Source of the DNA: an uncultured Bacteroidales bacterium
GTDB lineage: Bacteria; Bacteroidota; Bacteroidia; Bacteroidales; FEN-979
Length of the DNA: 64,000 nucleotides
NCBI GenBank assembly: GCA_903887775.1
Contig: CAISRB010000027.1
Location: forward strand, 62,001 to 126,000
Direction: 5' to 3'
A program made the position numbers and the translations under genes. Shown here one piece after another: positions 1-9,391 of this stretch; within the stretch, counting starts at the first letter, position 1; every line of letters starts with the position of its first letter. The notes below the pieces were generated by a model that did not search any database, had not been told where the DNA came from, and saw only the letters and a list, made by a program, of their open reading frames with translations.

Positions 1-1
1 G

Positions 2-148
2 GAGTTTGCCGAATTCGCAGGTTGTTCGAAGGAAAATGTCATTCACACATTACGGAAATTCCACAATGAAGGGCTCATCACTGTGGAAGGAAAGAAAATA
101 CTTCTGAATGATCCCGAACGCCTGCAGAAGATCAGTAAGCACGGGTAG
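2..148 (+). CDS. Crp/Fnr-family transcriptional regulator, C-terminal fragment
   Basis: The last 48 codons of a gene that begins before the window, ending at a TAG at 146-148. The translation reads EFAEFAGCSKENVIHTLRKF, followed by a short wing with NEGLITVEGKKI. This is the recognition-helix and wing pattern of the Crp/Fnr-type HTH that follows a cyclic-nucleotide-binding-like domain. The effector domain lies outside the window, so the ligand cannot be guessed. It converges on frr with only 11 bp between the two stop codons, and no clear terminator is visible. Confidence 0.75.
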   Translation, partial: EFAEFAGCSKENVIHTLRKFHNEGLITVEGKKILLNDPERLQKISKHG

Positions 149-159
149 GCTTCAAGGAA

Positions 160-723
160 TTATACAGTCATAATGTCTTTTTCCTTTATCTCAAGGATCT
201 TATCCACTTTGGCAATAAAATCGTCAGTTGCTTTCTGAATATCTATTTCAGCTTTCTCAACCTCATCTTCAGGAACACCGTCTTTTTTTAACTTTTTTGC
301 CGTTTCATTGGCATTTCGACGTATGTTCCGGATGCTGATCTTCGCATTTTCAGCCTCAGCCTTTGCCTTTCTGACCAGGTCGCGGCGTCGTTCTTCGGTA
401 AGCGGAGGAACCATGATCCTGAGTATTTCTCCTTCATTTTTCGGGTTGAACCCAAGGTTGGCAGCCTGGATTGCTTTTTCGATCAGGCTCAGGACGCTTT
501 TATCCCAGGGCTGAACTATGATCTGCCTTGCATCCGGAGAACTGATGTTCGCAGTCTGGTCAACCGGGGTCATAACACCATAATAGTCAACTTTGACTCC
601 ATCGAGCATTTGCGGACTGGCCTTGCCGGCCCGGAGTTTCTGAATCTCTTTTTCCAGATGGTGCAATGCATTCTGCATGCCTTCCTTAGCCTCTTCGAGC
701 GTGAACTCTAATTCTTCGTTCAT
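160..723 (-). CDS. frr: Ribosome recycling factor
   Basis: A 187-residue protein, the usual RRF length (about 185). RRF splits post-termination 70S ribosomes together with EF-G in the cytoplasm. The N-terminal half contains LEKEIQKLRAGKASPQML, matching the conserved region around the RAGRA/RTGRA motif. The basic stretch LTEERRRDLVRKAKAEAE and the following IRNIRRNANE match domain I helices. It lies downstream of pyrH on the same strand with a 32 bp gap. The pyrH-frr order is the standard bacterial arrangement, so the two are probably co-transcribed. Confidence 0.97.
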   Translation of the reverse strand: MNEELEFTLEEAKEGMQNALHHLEKEIQKLRAGKASPQMLDGVKVDYYGVMTPVDQTANISSPDARQIIVQPWDKSVLSLIEKAIQAANLGFNPKNEGEILRIMVPPLTEERRRDLVRKAKAEAENAKISIRNIRRNANETAKKLKKDGVPEDEVEKAEIDIQKATDDFIAKVDKILEIKEKDIMTV

Positions 724-755
724 CGTAAGGATCTTTTGAATTCATTTCGAAAATA

Positions 756-1463
756 TCACTTTTGCACGATAGTGCCAATTTTTTTTCCCCGGACCAGTTT
801 CAGCAGGTTGCCTTTCCTGTTCATATTAAAAACAATGATCGGCAGATCGTTTTCCTTGCACAGTGTAAAAGCCGTCAGGTCCATGATCTTCAGATTCTTT
901 TTAATCGCATCGTCAAAACTCAGGGTATCGAACTTCCTGGCCTTCTTATCTTTTTCAGGATCGGCACTGTATACACCATCCACCCTGGTTCCTTTCAGAA
1001 TAGCATCGGATTTGATCTCTATGGCCCTCAGAGCCGAGGCAGTATCGGTGGTAAAATAAGGGTTGCCAGTACCGCCGCTGATCAATACGACATAGCCTTC
1101 TTCCAGGTAGCAGATGGCTTTTTCCCGGCTCATCTTTTCACATATCGGATCAATAGCTATACCCCCAAGATGTTTCACTTTAACACCCACTTTCCCGAGT
1201 GCGTCCTCAATTGCCATGCTGTTGATCACAGTTGCAAGCATCCCCATATAGTCTCCCTGCACACGGTCAACTCCCAGGCCGGTTCCCTGTAAGCCCCTGA
1301 AAATATTGCCTCCCCCGATAACGATCGCGATCTGCAATCCATCTGAAGAAGCAGATTTGATCTCGGCCGCATAATCTGCCAAACGATCAGGATCAATCCC
1401 GTAACCTTGTTTGCCTTGAAGGGCTTCACCCGAGAGCTTTAATAAGATACGTTTTAATTTCAT
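756..1463 (-). CDS. pyrH: UMP kinase
   Basis: A 235-residue amino-acid-kinase-fold enzyme that phosphorylates UMP to UDP in pyrimidine nucleotide synthesis. Visible motifs are LKLSGEAL at the N-terminus, the glycine-rich GGGNIFRG loop, and VDGVYSADPEKD near the C-terminus. An upstream in-frame ATG at 1517 would add 18 residues, but the family begins at the MKLKRILLKLSGE stretch, so I start it at 1463. The rejected extension overlaps a repetitive intergenic array (1525-1550) only at its upstream edge. It is followed by frr and preceded by secA on the same strand. Confidence 0.96.
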   Translation of the reverse strand: MKLKRILLKLSGEALQGKQGYGIDPDRLADYAAEIKSASSDGLQIAIVIGGGNIFRGLQGTGLGVDRVQGDYMGMLATVINSMAIEDALGKVGVKVKHLGGIAIDPICEKMSREKAICYLEEGYVVLISGGTGNPYFTTDTASALRAIEIKSDAILKGTRVDGVYSADPEKDKKARKFDTLSFDDAIKKNLKIMDLTAFTLCKENDLPIIVFNMNRKGNLLKLVRGKKIGTIVQK

Positions 1464-1524
1464 ATGACTTTCATTTTGTAAATCAATAAAAGTGAAAAGC
1501 GAAATTTGTGCCTGCAATCATTCT

Positions 1525-1550
1525 GCTTTTCGCTTTTCGCTTTTCGCTAA
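1525..1550. repeat. GCTTTTC heptad array
   Basis: Three perfect tandem copies of GCTTTTC (GAAAAGC on the minus strand) plus a partial GCTAA, ending at base 1550, immediately before the secA stop codon at 1551. A further AGTGAAAAGCGAAATT stretch at about 1490-1505 continues the same vocabulary. It sits in the gap between secA and pyrH. It belongs to the family of 7-8 bp intergenic arrays described in the findings. Confidence 0.85.
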
Positions 1551-4500
1551 TTAATTTTGTCCCGTACCGTGACAATTCTTAAATTTTTTCCCGCTTCCGC
1601 AGGGACAAGGATCATTTCGGCCAACCTTTTTTTCAACCTTAACAGGTTGGGGGTGTGACTTATCCTGTGTATTCGAATTAGCCTGTGACAGCAGGTCGGA
1701 GCGTTCTTCTTTATAACGGCCGCGGTCGGTCTTTTTTGGCAGCTGAGCTTCTTTCACATTTGAAACCTGTATGGGAACATCGGCTTTGATCAGAAAAGAA
1801 AGAATTTCCTTGTTTGTGATCTGAACCATTGTTTTAAAGAGCTCAAAGGATTCGAATTTATAGATCAGCAAAGGATCTTTTTGTTCGTATGCAGCGTTTT
1901 GAACCGACTGCTTCAGGTCGTCCATTTCCCGAAGGTGTTCCTTCCATGCATTGTCGATCAATGAAAGGACAATACCTTTTTCGATTGAAAGTACTACTTC
2001 CTTTCCCTTGTCATCAAAAGCTTTGCGCAGGTTTGTGACGACCTGCATGGTTTTCAGCCCGTCGGTAACGGGTATTGCTATATTCTCATACCTGGGTTCA
2101 TTTTCAAGAACATCCTTTATTACGGGGAATGTCTTCATGGCAATATTCTCCCCTTTGTGTTTATACCGTTTATAGATATGGTTAAACAGTGATTCTGAGA
2201 CTTCGGAGGCATTTGCTTTCTCAAAAACCTGCTGGTCCATAGGAGGTTCAGCAGCAAATTCCTTGATCAGATCAAATTTAAATCCCTCAAAATCATTGTC
2301 ATCATGATGATCAAGTACGATAGTTTCACAGACATCGAACATCATATTGGCGATATCGACTGCAAGCCGCTCGCCAAATAATGCATGATGCCTTTTCTTG
2401 TAAATCGCTTCACGCTGGATGTTCATCACATCATCATACTCCAGGAGCCGTTTACGGATACCGAAATTGTTTTCCTCGACTTTTTTCTGGGCCCTTTCGA
2501 TGGATTTCGTGATCATAGAATGTTGTATCACTTCTCCCTCCTTGATGCCGAGACTGTCCATAATCCTTGCAATACGGTCTGAGCCGAACATACGCATCAG
2601 GTCATCCTCGAGGCATACAAAAAACTGGGAACTCCCGGGATCTCCCTGGCGACCTGAACGGCCCCTCAGCTGCCTGTCGACTCGCCTTGACTCATGCCGT
2701 TCTGTACCTATAATAGCAAGGCCGCCTGCAGCTTTCACCCCCGGGCCCAGCTTAATATCGGTTCCACGGCCGGCCATGTTGGTGGCAATAGTCACGGTTC
2801 CGGACTTCCCTGCTTCGGCAACGATCTCGGCTTCCTTGGCATGCAGCTTCGCATTCAGAACATTATGAGGAACGTTTACCCTTTTGAGCATTCGGCTAAG
2901 CAATTCGGAGGTCTCAACAGAGGTGGTACCAACCAGAACCGGTCTTCCTTTCTGGGTAAGGTCCTGGATCTCCAGAATAACCGCATTGAATTTCTCGCGT
3001 TTCGTTTTATATACAAGGTCTTCCCTGTCATCACGAATGACCTTACGGTTGGTGGGGATCACCACAACGTCAAGTTTGTAGATATCCCATAATTCGCCTG
3101 CTTCAGTTTCGGCAGTACCCGTCATACCCGCAAGCTTCTTATACATCCTGAAATAATTCTGTAGGGTAATTGTGGCATATGTCTGGGTCGCGGCTTCCAC
3201 TTTAACACTTTCCTTGGCTTCTATTGCCTGGTGGAGCCCTTCGGAATAACGCCGGCCTTCCAGAATACGGCCGGTTTGTTCGTCAACTATCTTGACTTTG
3301 TTGTCCATCACCACATATTCCACATCCTTTTCAAACAATGCATATGCTTTTATCAGCTGGTTCACAGTGTGCACCCTCTCCGATTTGATCGAATAGTCAA
3401 GCATCAGCGCATCTTTTTTCTCCAGTTTTTCTAAGTCCGTCAATCCGGAGCGTTCAAGGTCGGCGATTACGGCTCCGATATCCGGAAGAATATAAAAAGA
3501 AGAATCCTGGTAAGATTCCGTGAGCAGGTCTATTCCTTTGTCGGTAAGTTCAATCGTGTTTTGCTTTTCATCAATGATGAAATAGAGTTCATCATCAATA
3601 ACATGCATATTTTTTGCTTGTTCCTGAAGATAGAAGTTCTCTGTTTTTTGCATCAGAGCTCTCATTCCCTGCTCGCTGAAAAATTTTATCAACGCTTTAT
3701 TCTTTGGAAGTCCGTGATGGGAGCGCAGGAGTTGTTCCCCTGCTTTCTTCATGCTCTCGGCATCGTTGGGGTCGGAGGTAAGCTGCTTTGCATCCGAAAG
3801 GAGCTTGGTCACAAGGTTCCTCTGGGCGTTATACAGCTTTACGACCTGCGGTTTAAGCTCTTCAAAAAGCTGGTTTTCTCCTTTCGGGGTAGGACCTGAA
3901 ATAATAAGGGGTGTACGGGCGTCGTCAATAAGCACCGAGTCAACCTCATCCACGATAGCATAGTTATGCGGTCGCTGTACCATTTCTTCGGGATTGCCGG
4001 TCATATTATCACGGAGGTAGTCGAAACCGAATTCATTATTGGTTCCATAAGTGATATCGGCATTATAGGCGTTCCTCCTTTCGTTGGAGTTAGGCTCATG
4101 CTTGTCCACACAATCGACTCTCAAGCCATGAAACTCAAACAGAGTTCCCATCCATTCCGAGTCACGTTTGGCCAGGTAATCGTTCACGGTCACAATATGA
4201 ACCCCCCGGCCAGGCAAGGCATTCAGGTATACCGGGAGAGTCGCAACCAGAGTTTTTCCCTCGCCGGTAGCCATCTCGGAAATTTTTCCGTCATGGAGGA
4301 CGACGCCGCCGATCAGCTGGCAGTCATAATGCACCATATCCCAGCGTATCACATTTCCGCCAGCGACCCATGAAGAACTGTACCTTGCAATGTCGCCTGC
4401 AATCACAATGCTGTTGCGGCGTGTTGCAAGCTCACGGTCCATTTCGGTGGCTGTTACCTCCACCCATTCATTTTCGACGAACCTGCGGGCAGTTTCTTTG

Positions 4501-4841
4501 ATCACAGCAAAAGCCTCCGGAAGTATGATCTTCAGTTCATCCTGGATAAGGTCATATTCGTCCTTTTCAAGTTTGTCCAGCTCCTTATACATATCCTCTT
4601 TTTCGTCAATCTGGACGTCGTCTGAATTGATTTTTACACGAAGTTCCGATATCACCTGCTGTATAGGTGTAATCCTGTCCTGTATGCGTTGTCTGAATTC
4701 AACGGTTTTATCTCTCAACTGATCATTGCTGATCTCACGGAAAGCTTCCCCGAATTCAAGTGCAGCATCAACCTGGGGTGTAATCTCCTTTATATCACGA
4801 TCGGATTTGTTTCCCAGAAATTTTTTAAAAAGATCAAGCAT
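1551..4841 (-). CDS. secA: Preprotein translocase ATPase SecA
   Basis: A 1096-residue SecA, longer than the roughly 900-residue enterobacterial form, as is common in Bacteroidota (an acidic insertion is visible around residues 60-105). It powers Sec-dependent export through SecYEG. The Walker A region [11 protein letters not shown] is near residues 190-200. The DEAD-type motif [14 protein letters not shown], the [11 protein letters not shown] motif and [20 protein letters not shown] follow. The C-terminus carries the zinc-binding SEC-C motif [14 protein letters not shown]. The start at 4841 gives the usual [10 protein letters not shown] opening. It lies 33 bp downstream of the TlpA-like gene. 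Confidence 0.98.
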   Translation of the reverse strand: MLDLFKKFLGNKSDRDIKEITPQVDAALEFGEAFREISNDQLRDKTVEFRQRIQDRITPIQQVISELRVKINSDDVQIDEKEDMYKELDKLEKDEYDLIQDELKIILPEAFAVIKETARRFVENEWVEVTATEMDRELATRRNSIVIAGDIARYSSSWVAGGNVIRWDMVHYDCQLIGGVVLHDGKISEMATGEGKTLVATLPVYLNALPGRGVHIVTVNDYLAKRDSEWMGTLFEFHGLRVDCVDKHEPNSNERRNAYNADITYGTNNEFGFDYLRDNMTGNPEEMVQRPHNYAIVDEVDSVLIDDARTPLIISGPTPKGENQLFEELKPQVVKLYNAQRNLVTKLLSDAKQLTSDPNDAESMKKAGEQLLRSHHGLPKNKALIKFFSEQGMRALMQKTENFYLQEQAKNMHVIDDELYFIIDEKQNTIELTDKGIDLLTESYQDSSFYILPDIGAVIADLERSGLTDLEKLEKKDALMLDYSIKSERVHTVNQLIKAYALFEKDVEYVVMDNKVKIVDEQTGRILEGRRYSEGLHQAIEAKESVKVEAATQTYATITLQNYFRMYKKLAGMTGTAETEAGELWDIYKLDVVVIPTNRKVIRDDREDLVYKTKREKFNAVILEIQDLTQKGRPVLVGTTSVETSELLSRMLKRVNVPHNVLNAKLHAKEAEIVAEAGKSGTVTIATNMAGRGTDIKLGPGVKAAGGLAIIGTERHESRRVDRQLRGRSGRQGDPGSSQFFVCLEDDLMRMFGSDRIARIMDSLGIKEGEVIQHSMITKSIERAQKKVEENNFGIRKRLLEYDDVMNIQREAIYKKRHHALFGERLAVDIANMMFDVCETIVLDHHDDNDFEGFKFDLIKEFAAEPPMDQQVFEKANASEVSESLFNHIYKRYKHKGENIAMKTFPVIKDVLENEPRYENIAIPVTDGLKTMQVVTNLRKAFDDKGKEVVLSIEKGIVLSLIDNAWKEHLREMDDLKQSVQNAAYEQKDPLLIYKFESFELFKTMVQITNKEILSFLIKADVPIQVSNVKEAQLPKKTDRGRYKEERSDLLSQANSNTQDKSHPQPVKVEKKVGRNDPCPCGSGKKFKNCHGTGQN

Positions 4842-4874
4842 AATTTCATGGTTGCCGGTATTTCAGCGGCAACT

Positions 4875-6278
4875 TTATTTCGATGATTGTAATAACTTTT
4901 CAATTGAATTTTCCAGGCCATTGCTTGGAAAATCTGCAGAATATTTATATAAATTACCTTGTTTATCGATTATGACAAACAAGGGCAGGGAGCGCACATC
5001 GTATGCCTTCAGCACATCGATCTGGTCACCGATATGAAGAAAAGTCCAATCCCAGTCTTTTTTCATTTTAACATAATAACACATTCTCGTTCTGGAATAT
5101 TCTGAGGAAATGCTGATAAAAGCGACCTTTCCTTTGTACTTACCGGCAATTGGTTTGATCAGGTCCATTTCATTGGTACATCCTACGCAATAGGATGTCC
5201 AGAAATTGAGAACCACAACCTTGCCCCTCAGTGAATCCAGTTTTAGATAACCGCTGTTATCTTTGTTTCTAAGCTGAAACAGGGGCGCGGGAGTGCCTGG
5301 CTGAAGGTTTGAAAGGATTTTCTTAATATTCGATGCAATCAAACGGTTTTGCTTTTCCTTACTGTTTTGCTCAATCGAATTCAGCACGGCCAGAATTCTT
5401 TTCTGATCATCGGTGGCGGTGTTGTACATCTCCATCAGGCCTTTCAGAAGGACCAGCTCCCTGAGTTTCTCAGGTTTTATTATCGAATCAGCCTCAAGCG
5501 CTTTCATCAGGGCAGAATAAGGTTCCTGGCCTGAAAACAGGGCATGATAATCATTCTTTTTAAGTATCCTTGATGTTGCCGTCAGGTACTTTGAAAAATA
5601 GGTATTGAAAAAATCCATGTACTCTACATTCTCATAAAGTACAGGTTTCGTAGTGAAATATGTATTCCCTATCATAGCCGGGCTCATCAACTGGGTAAGC
5701 TGGATCAGGTTAGCAAGTTTATATTCTATATAATTCTTTACATACTGATCGGTTGGCTCCCCTATCTCTGATCTGATCCTTGTTTTCAGTGTGTCGATCA
5801 ACAATTTATTATGATCACGGTATAGTGCATTGAAGTTTTCAACCAGGAAAGCATTATAAGTGCCATCAAATGCACCGATGACGAAGTTGATGTCTTTAAG
5901 AGGAAGATTTATAAGTTCAATATGAAGGTTTGTCGAATTAATAAAAGGATTGAGTTCTTTTATCTCGCTATAGTTGTATGGGGCAATCCTGACTTCATAG
6001 GTTTTCCCGGGCTCAATAAAGAAACCGCCCGTATGGAAATCGATTGAAAGTTCACCCGGGATAGTTTTATCAACATTTACAGGCAGACTGAATTTGCCTG
6101 AGGAGTCTACTGTAGCTTTAGCCAGGGTTTTCCCGGCATTGGTGATAAGATCAGATGGCGTTGACAGCGTGATGAATCTTCCCTCAGCGCCCGGTGCAGT
6201 TCCATGGATGATCACATTCTGGGAAGATGCCGTCCACATTATCGTCAGTAAACATCCGATACAAAATATTTGTTTCAT
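4875..6278 (-). CDS. TlpA-like thioredoxin-fold protein, exported
   Basis: 467 residues. The N-terminal hydrophobic stretch followed by TASSQ looks like a signal peptide, so the protein is probably periplasmic or membrane-attached. Residues 20-110 resemble the small beta-domain (DUF4369-like) often fused to Bacteroidota thiol-disulfide proteins. Residues 115-320 form a helical region with no recognised motif. From about 328 a thioredoxin/AlkHP-like domain begins, with FWTSYCVGCTNE giving a CxxC pair at Cys364 and Cys367. The expected role is thiol-disulfide exchange or cytochrome/protein maturation outside the cytoplasm. The CVGC core differs from the CGPC of thioredoxin and points to a TlpA/ResA type. 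Confidence 0.85.
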   Translation of the reverse strand: MKQIFCIGCLLTIMWTASSQNVIIHGTAPGAEGRFITLSTPSDLITNAGKTLAKATVDSSGKFSLPVNVDKTIPGELSIDFHTGGFFIEPGKTYEVRIAPYNYSEIKELNPFINSTNLHIELINLPLKDINFVIGAFDGTYNAFLVENFNALYRDHNKLLIDTLKTRIRSEIGEPTDQYVKNYIEYKLANLIQLTQLMSPAMIGNTYFTTKPVLYENVEYMDFFNTYFSKYLTATSRILKKNDYHALFSGQEPYSALMKALEADSIIKPEKLRELVLLKGLMEMYNTATDDQKRILAVLNSIEQNSKEKQNRLIASNIKKILSNLQPGTPAPLFQLRNKDNSGYLKLDSLRGKVVVLNFWTSYCVGCTNEMDLIKPIAGKYKGKVAFISISSEYSRTRMCYYVKMKKDWDWTFLHIGDQIDVLKAYDVRSLPLFVIIDKQGNLYKYSADFPSNGLENSIEKLLQSSK

Positions 6279-6365
6279 CTGTGAATATTATTTTTTACAA
6301 ATTGGTCAGATGGAATACGCAAATTGTCATTGACGGTTTGCATTGACAGGATTAAGATGGGCATT

Positions 6366-6851
6366 TCAGAGTTGTTTATTGTCAAAATCCATGCCAATTA
6401 CTATATCCTTCGGAATGAACCTGCTCACATCGCCTCCATGCCTGAGAATATCTCTGACGATCGAAGAGCTAAGCGATGCATATTCAGGTTCGCAAAGCAG
6501 GAAAACCGTTTCAATATCCGGAACCATCAGTTTATTCATCTGGCCAATTTCCCGTTCAAATTCGAAATCAGCGCTTGTTCTGAGACCTCTTAAAATAAAT
6601 TGTGCCTTTTTTACCCGGCAGAATTCAACAGTCAGCCCGCTGTAATTTGTGATTTCTATGTTCTTTTCCCTGTCAAACAATTCATGCAGCCAGCCAAGCC
6701 TTCGTTCCATCGTGAAATACGATTGTTTCCGTGCATTCTCACCGAGGGCAATGATCAGTTTGTCAAACAGTCTGACAGAACGCAATATAACGGATTCATG
6801 TCCTTTAGTGACCGGGTCGAAAGATCCCGGAAAAACCGCAATTCGGTCCAT
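6366..6851 (-). CDS. coaD: Pantetheine-phosphate adenylyltransferase
   Basis: A 161-residue nucleotidyltransferase that transfers AMP to 4'-phosphopantetheine, the penultimate step of CoA synthesis. Motifs are FPGSFDPVTKGH (the T/HxGH motif) at the N-terminus, ILRGLRTSADFEFE in the middle, and the S-x-S-S-x-V-R motif in YASLSSSIVRDI. An upstream ATG at 6872 would add seven residues. A TATCTTTG promoter box at 6870-6877 would place the transcript start downstream of that ATG, so 6851 is the better start. The previous gene on this strand, porT, ends 44 bp upstream. Confidence 0.96.
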   Translation of the reverse strand: MDRIAVFPGSFDPVTKGHESVILRSVRLFDKLIIALGENARKQSYFTMERRLGWLHELFDREKNIEITNYSGLTVEFCRVKKAQFILRGLRTSADFEFEREIGQMNKLMVPDIETVFLLCEPEYASLSSSIVRDILRHGGDVSRFIPKDIVIGMDFDNKQL

Positions 6852-6869
6852 GATCAAATGATTTGAATG

Positions 6870-6904
6870 CAAAGATAAGAAAACGTCGGAAAGGCTTATT
6901 CAAA
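6870..6904 (-). promoter_or_regulatory. Bacteroidota-type promoter for coaD
   Basis: On the minus strand a TATCTTTG box (6870-6877) fits the TAnnTTTG -7 consensus. A TTTG (6901-6904) lies 23 bp upstream as a possible -33 element, just inside the end of porT. The predicted transcript start near 6863 leaves a roughly 12-nt leader before the chosen coaD ATG. Confidence 0.6.
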
Positions 6905-7681
6905 GGTAAAACTCAACTGGAAAATTTTGGAACTCAGCTTAGCGATTGGGTCGGTGTAAATATTGTGTTCATATTTGAGGATGTTCGCGATTCCATACAT
7001 CATTTTCACTTCAATTCCCATTTTGAACCATTCATTATAAAAATCGAATCCGACCCCGGCCTCAATATAGAGATCGTTCTGATTGAATTTGACTATTTTC
7101 TGGTCACTGCTCCTTTCTCTTTTTTTAGCCTGGGAAGCCAGGTCAAGCGTATATTGTGCACCTGCCAGGAGATAAGGTCGGAAATTATTATACCTCAGAG
7201 CTTTATATTTAATTTCGAGGGGGAAATTTATATAGGTCGAGGGTACTTTCTTTGTAACCATAAGCGTTGTATCATGGCCTGTTCCCCTGTAAACCAGTAT
7301 CGAATATACAAGGTCCCTGTCGCCAAAGCTCAGGGAGGGTATAAACCTAAGGTTGAACAGTCTGCCAATCCTCATATCGCTTACAATGCTGATCACGAAA
7401 CCTGGTGTAGGGCGGGATTCTATGCTCAGAACCTTTGCTCCTGTCTGTCCATATGCTAAAACATCGGGAAGATAGGTTGAATCCCAGCTGACTTGTTGCA
7501 TATTAGCGATTGGGCGTATTGTAAGGTAACTCATATTACCCCCAAGGACAAATCCGAAATGAAAACGTTCATCATCGTACCTGGGCATATTAAGGACAAT
7601 ACTTTTCTGGCTTTTTCCAGGTGTGCTGAATAAAAGCAAAAAAACGAGGCAGGCAAAGGAGAGAAATCGTTTATCTTTCAA
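6896..7681 (-). CDS. porT: PorT-like outer membrane beta-barrel protein (type IX secretion)
   Basis: 261 residues with a clear signal peptide (hydrophobic core, then TPGKSQ). The rest alternates as a small beta-barrel with aromatic strand ends and finishes on the phenylalanine-rich FQLSFTFE typical of outer membrane barrels. The pattern HFGFVLGGNMSYL near the mature N-terminus and the position directly beside ubiE match PorT/SprT, a component of the Bacteroidota type IX secretion system. Its likely clients in this window are the three proteins with C-terminal sorting domains at 16.2, 22.1 and 27.0 kb. A generic PorT-family barrel is the alternative. Confidence 0.82.
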   Translation of the reverse strand: MKDKRFLSFACLVFLLLFSTPGKSQKSIVLNMPRYDDERFHFGFVLGGNMSYLTIRPIANMQQVSWDSTYLPDVLAYGQTGAKVLSIESRPTPGFVISIVSDMRIGRLFNLRFIPSLSFGDRDLVYSILVYRGTGHDTTLMVTKKVPSTYINFPLEIKYKALRYNNFRPYLLAGAQYTLDLASQAKKRERSSDQKIVKFNQNDLYIEAGVGFDFYNEWFKMGIEVKMMYGIANILKYEHNIYTDPIAKLSSKIFQLSFTFE

Positions 7682-7768
7682 AAGATGTAAGCCTTAAGCT
7701 TAAAAATAACGGAAATTTTGCTGGTTTATTTTGCTGATGACAGCCGTTCTTTTGCGATCCTGGCAGGT

Positions 7769-8467
7769 TTAGTCAGGCTTTGTGCCGATGTAGATTGAAG
7801 CTATTCCTCCCGACAGACTTATCCTCCTGCAATCTTTAAACCCTGCTTGCTGCATAATGTTCAAAAATGCCTCACCCGAGGGGAACGCTGCAACTGTTTC
7901 GGGCAGGTAGCGGTATGCAGAAGGATGGGATGATATCAGCCTTCCCATCAGAGGTATAATAAAACGGGAATAGACCCCATAGACTTGTTTTATCGGGAAT
8001 GAAGCGGGGTGGGAGAATTCCAGGATCATAACTTTGCCGTTCTTTGTTAAGACCCTTTTCATTTCTGATATCCCTTTATCCAGATTCTCAAAGTTCCTGA
8101 CTCCGAATGCAATCATGGCAGCATCAAAGGTTTTATCAGAAAACTGAAGGTTCTCGGCATCCCCGGATATCAGATCAATTGAAGAGGAAAGACCTGCTTT
8201 TGCAATTTTTTCTTTTCCCACAGCCAGCATTTTTTCGGAGATATCCACTCCGGTGATCCTGATTTGGCTTTGACCGAGAAGTTCAATGGCGAGGTCGGCA
8301 GTGCCGGTTGCGAGGTCAAGCACGTGTTCCGGTTTGCCTTGTATCATTTCCCTGACGAGTCGCTTCCTCCATAACCTGTCAATACCCAGGGAAAGGAAAT
8401 GATTCAGGAAATCATATCTTCCTGAAATCTCGTTAAACATCTTTTTTACTGTTTCTTTCTGCGGCAT
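7769..8467 (-). CDS. ubiE: Demethylmenaquinone methyltransferase
   Basis: A 232-residue class I SAM-dependent methyltransferase. The glycine-rich SAM loop is seen as HVLDLATGTADLAIELL, followed by the acidic GVDISEKML and the post-motif SGDAENLQFSDKTFDAA. The ending, with AGFKDCRRISLSGGIASIYIG, is characteristic of UbiE/MenG. It performs the final C-methylation of menaquinone. The mqnE, mqnB and mqnD genes elsewhere in the window indicate that the quinone ring is made by the futalosine route. It follows tsf on the same strand but is separated from it by a strong terminator hairpin. Confidence 0.95.
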   Translation of the reverse strand: MPQKETVKKMFNEISGRYDFLNHFLSLGIDRLWRKRLVREMIQGKPEHVLDLATGTADLAIELLGQSQIRITGVDISEKMLAVGKEKIAKAGLSSSIDLISGDAENLQFSDKTFDAAMIAFGVRNFENLDKGISEMKRVLTKNGKVMILEFSHPASFPIKQVYGVYSRFIIPLMGRLISSHPSAYRYLPETVAAFPSGEAFLNIMQQAGFKDCRRISLSGGIASIYIGTKPD

Positions 8468-8469
8468 CG

Positions 8470-8512
8470 AAAAAAAACGGGATTATCCATCAACAAGATA
8501 ATCCCGGGGTTT
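8470..8512 (-). terminator. Intrinsic terminator after tsf
   Basis: A 10-bp perfect stem, CGGGATTATC (8478-8487) with GATAATCCCG (8497-8506), and a 9-nt loop. On the minus strand the stem is followed by a run of T (bases 8470-8477 on the plus strand are A-rich). It would end the ribosomal transcript running from rplM to tsf before ubiE. Confidence 0.85.
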
Positions 8513-8530
8513 TATGTAAACCTTTATGTT

Positions 8531-9364
8531 TTATGCTCCCAGCTGAAGTCTTTTAAAACCGCTGATCTTAAGGTTTTTATCATTTTCTGCGATATATTGG
8601 GCGCAGGTCTTTTTACTGTCCTTAATGTATTCCTGGTTCAGCAGTGTGCTGTCTTTATAAAATTTGTTTAGCTTCCCGGTAGCGATCTTTTCAAGCATTT
8701 CCTCAGGTTTGCCTTCCTGGCGGGCCTGTTCTTTCCCGATTTCAATCTCATGGTCGATCACGCTCTTGGGTACATCATCCCGGTCAACTGCAACAGGATT
8801 CATAGCTGCAACCTGCTTGGCCAGTTCATAAGCCACTTCCTCGGCGTTTTTTCCTTCTTTGGGGCTGATCCCAAGAATTGTTGCAAGGCGGTTGCCATGG
8901 TGATTATACGCGACGGTAAGAGGGGCTTCGACCACTTCAAAGTGTGCGATCTGCATTTTTTCTCCGGTTTTTCCAAGCAGGTCATTCAGCTTCGATTCAA
9001 CTGTGGATGTACCGATTAGCAGGGGCATAAGTTCTGCAACTGTATGAACTTTATTCATAACACCTGCCTCGAGGACATCCTTTGCAAACTGCCTGAATTC
9101 TTCAGTTTTTCCCACGAAATCAGTTTCGCAGTTAACCATTACGACAGCCGCATACTTCTTATCATCTGTTGTTTTAGCAACGACAAATCCCTCATTGGCA
9201 TCACGGTCGGCACGTTTGCCTGCGATCTTCTGTCCTTTTTTCCTGAGGTTGTCTATAGCTTTTTCAAAATCGCCTTCAGATTCCTGGAGCGCTTTTTTGC
9301 AATCCATCATTCCGGCTCCGGTCATCTGGCGAAGTTTATTTACATCTGTTGCTGATATATTCAT
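8531..9364 (-). CDS. tsf: Elongation factor Ts
   Basis: 277 residues. EF-Ts is the guanine-nucleotide exchange factor for EF-Tu. The N-terminal UBA-like domain shows VNKLRQMTGAGMMDCKKAL, and the signature CETDFVGKTEEF follows in the dimerisation core. The length matches the family. It is the last gene of the rplM-rpsI-rpsB-tsf run, 28 bp after rpsB, and is followed by a hairpin terminator at 8478-8506. Confidence 0.98.
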   Translation of the reverse strand: MNISATDVNKLRQMTGAGMMDCKKALQESEGDFEKAIDNLRKKGQKIAGKRADRDANEGFVVAKTTDDKKYAAVVMVNCETDFVGKTEEFRQFAKDVLEAGVMNKVHTVAELMPLLIGTSTVESKLNDLLGKTGEKMQIAHFEVVEAPLTVAYNHHGNRLATILGISPKEGKNAEEVAYELAKQVAAMNPVAVDRDDVPKSVIDHEIEIGKEQARQEGKPEEMLEKIATGKLNKFYKDSTLLNQEYIKDSKKTCAQYIAENDKNLKISGFKRLQLGA

Positions 9365-9391
9365 AAATTCAATTCGATTACTGTTTAAATA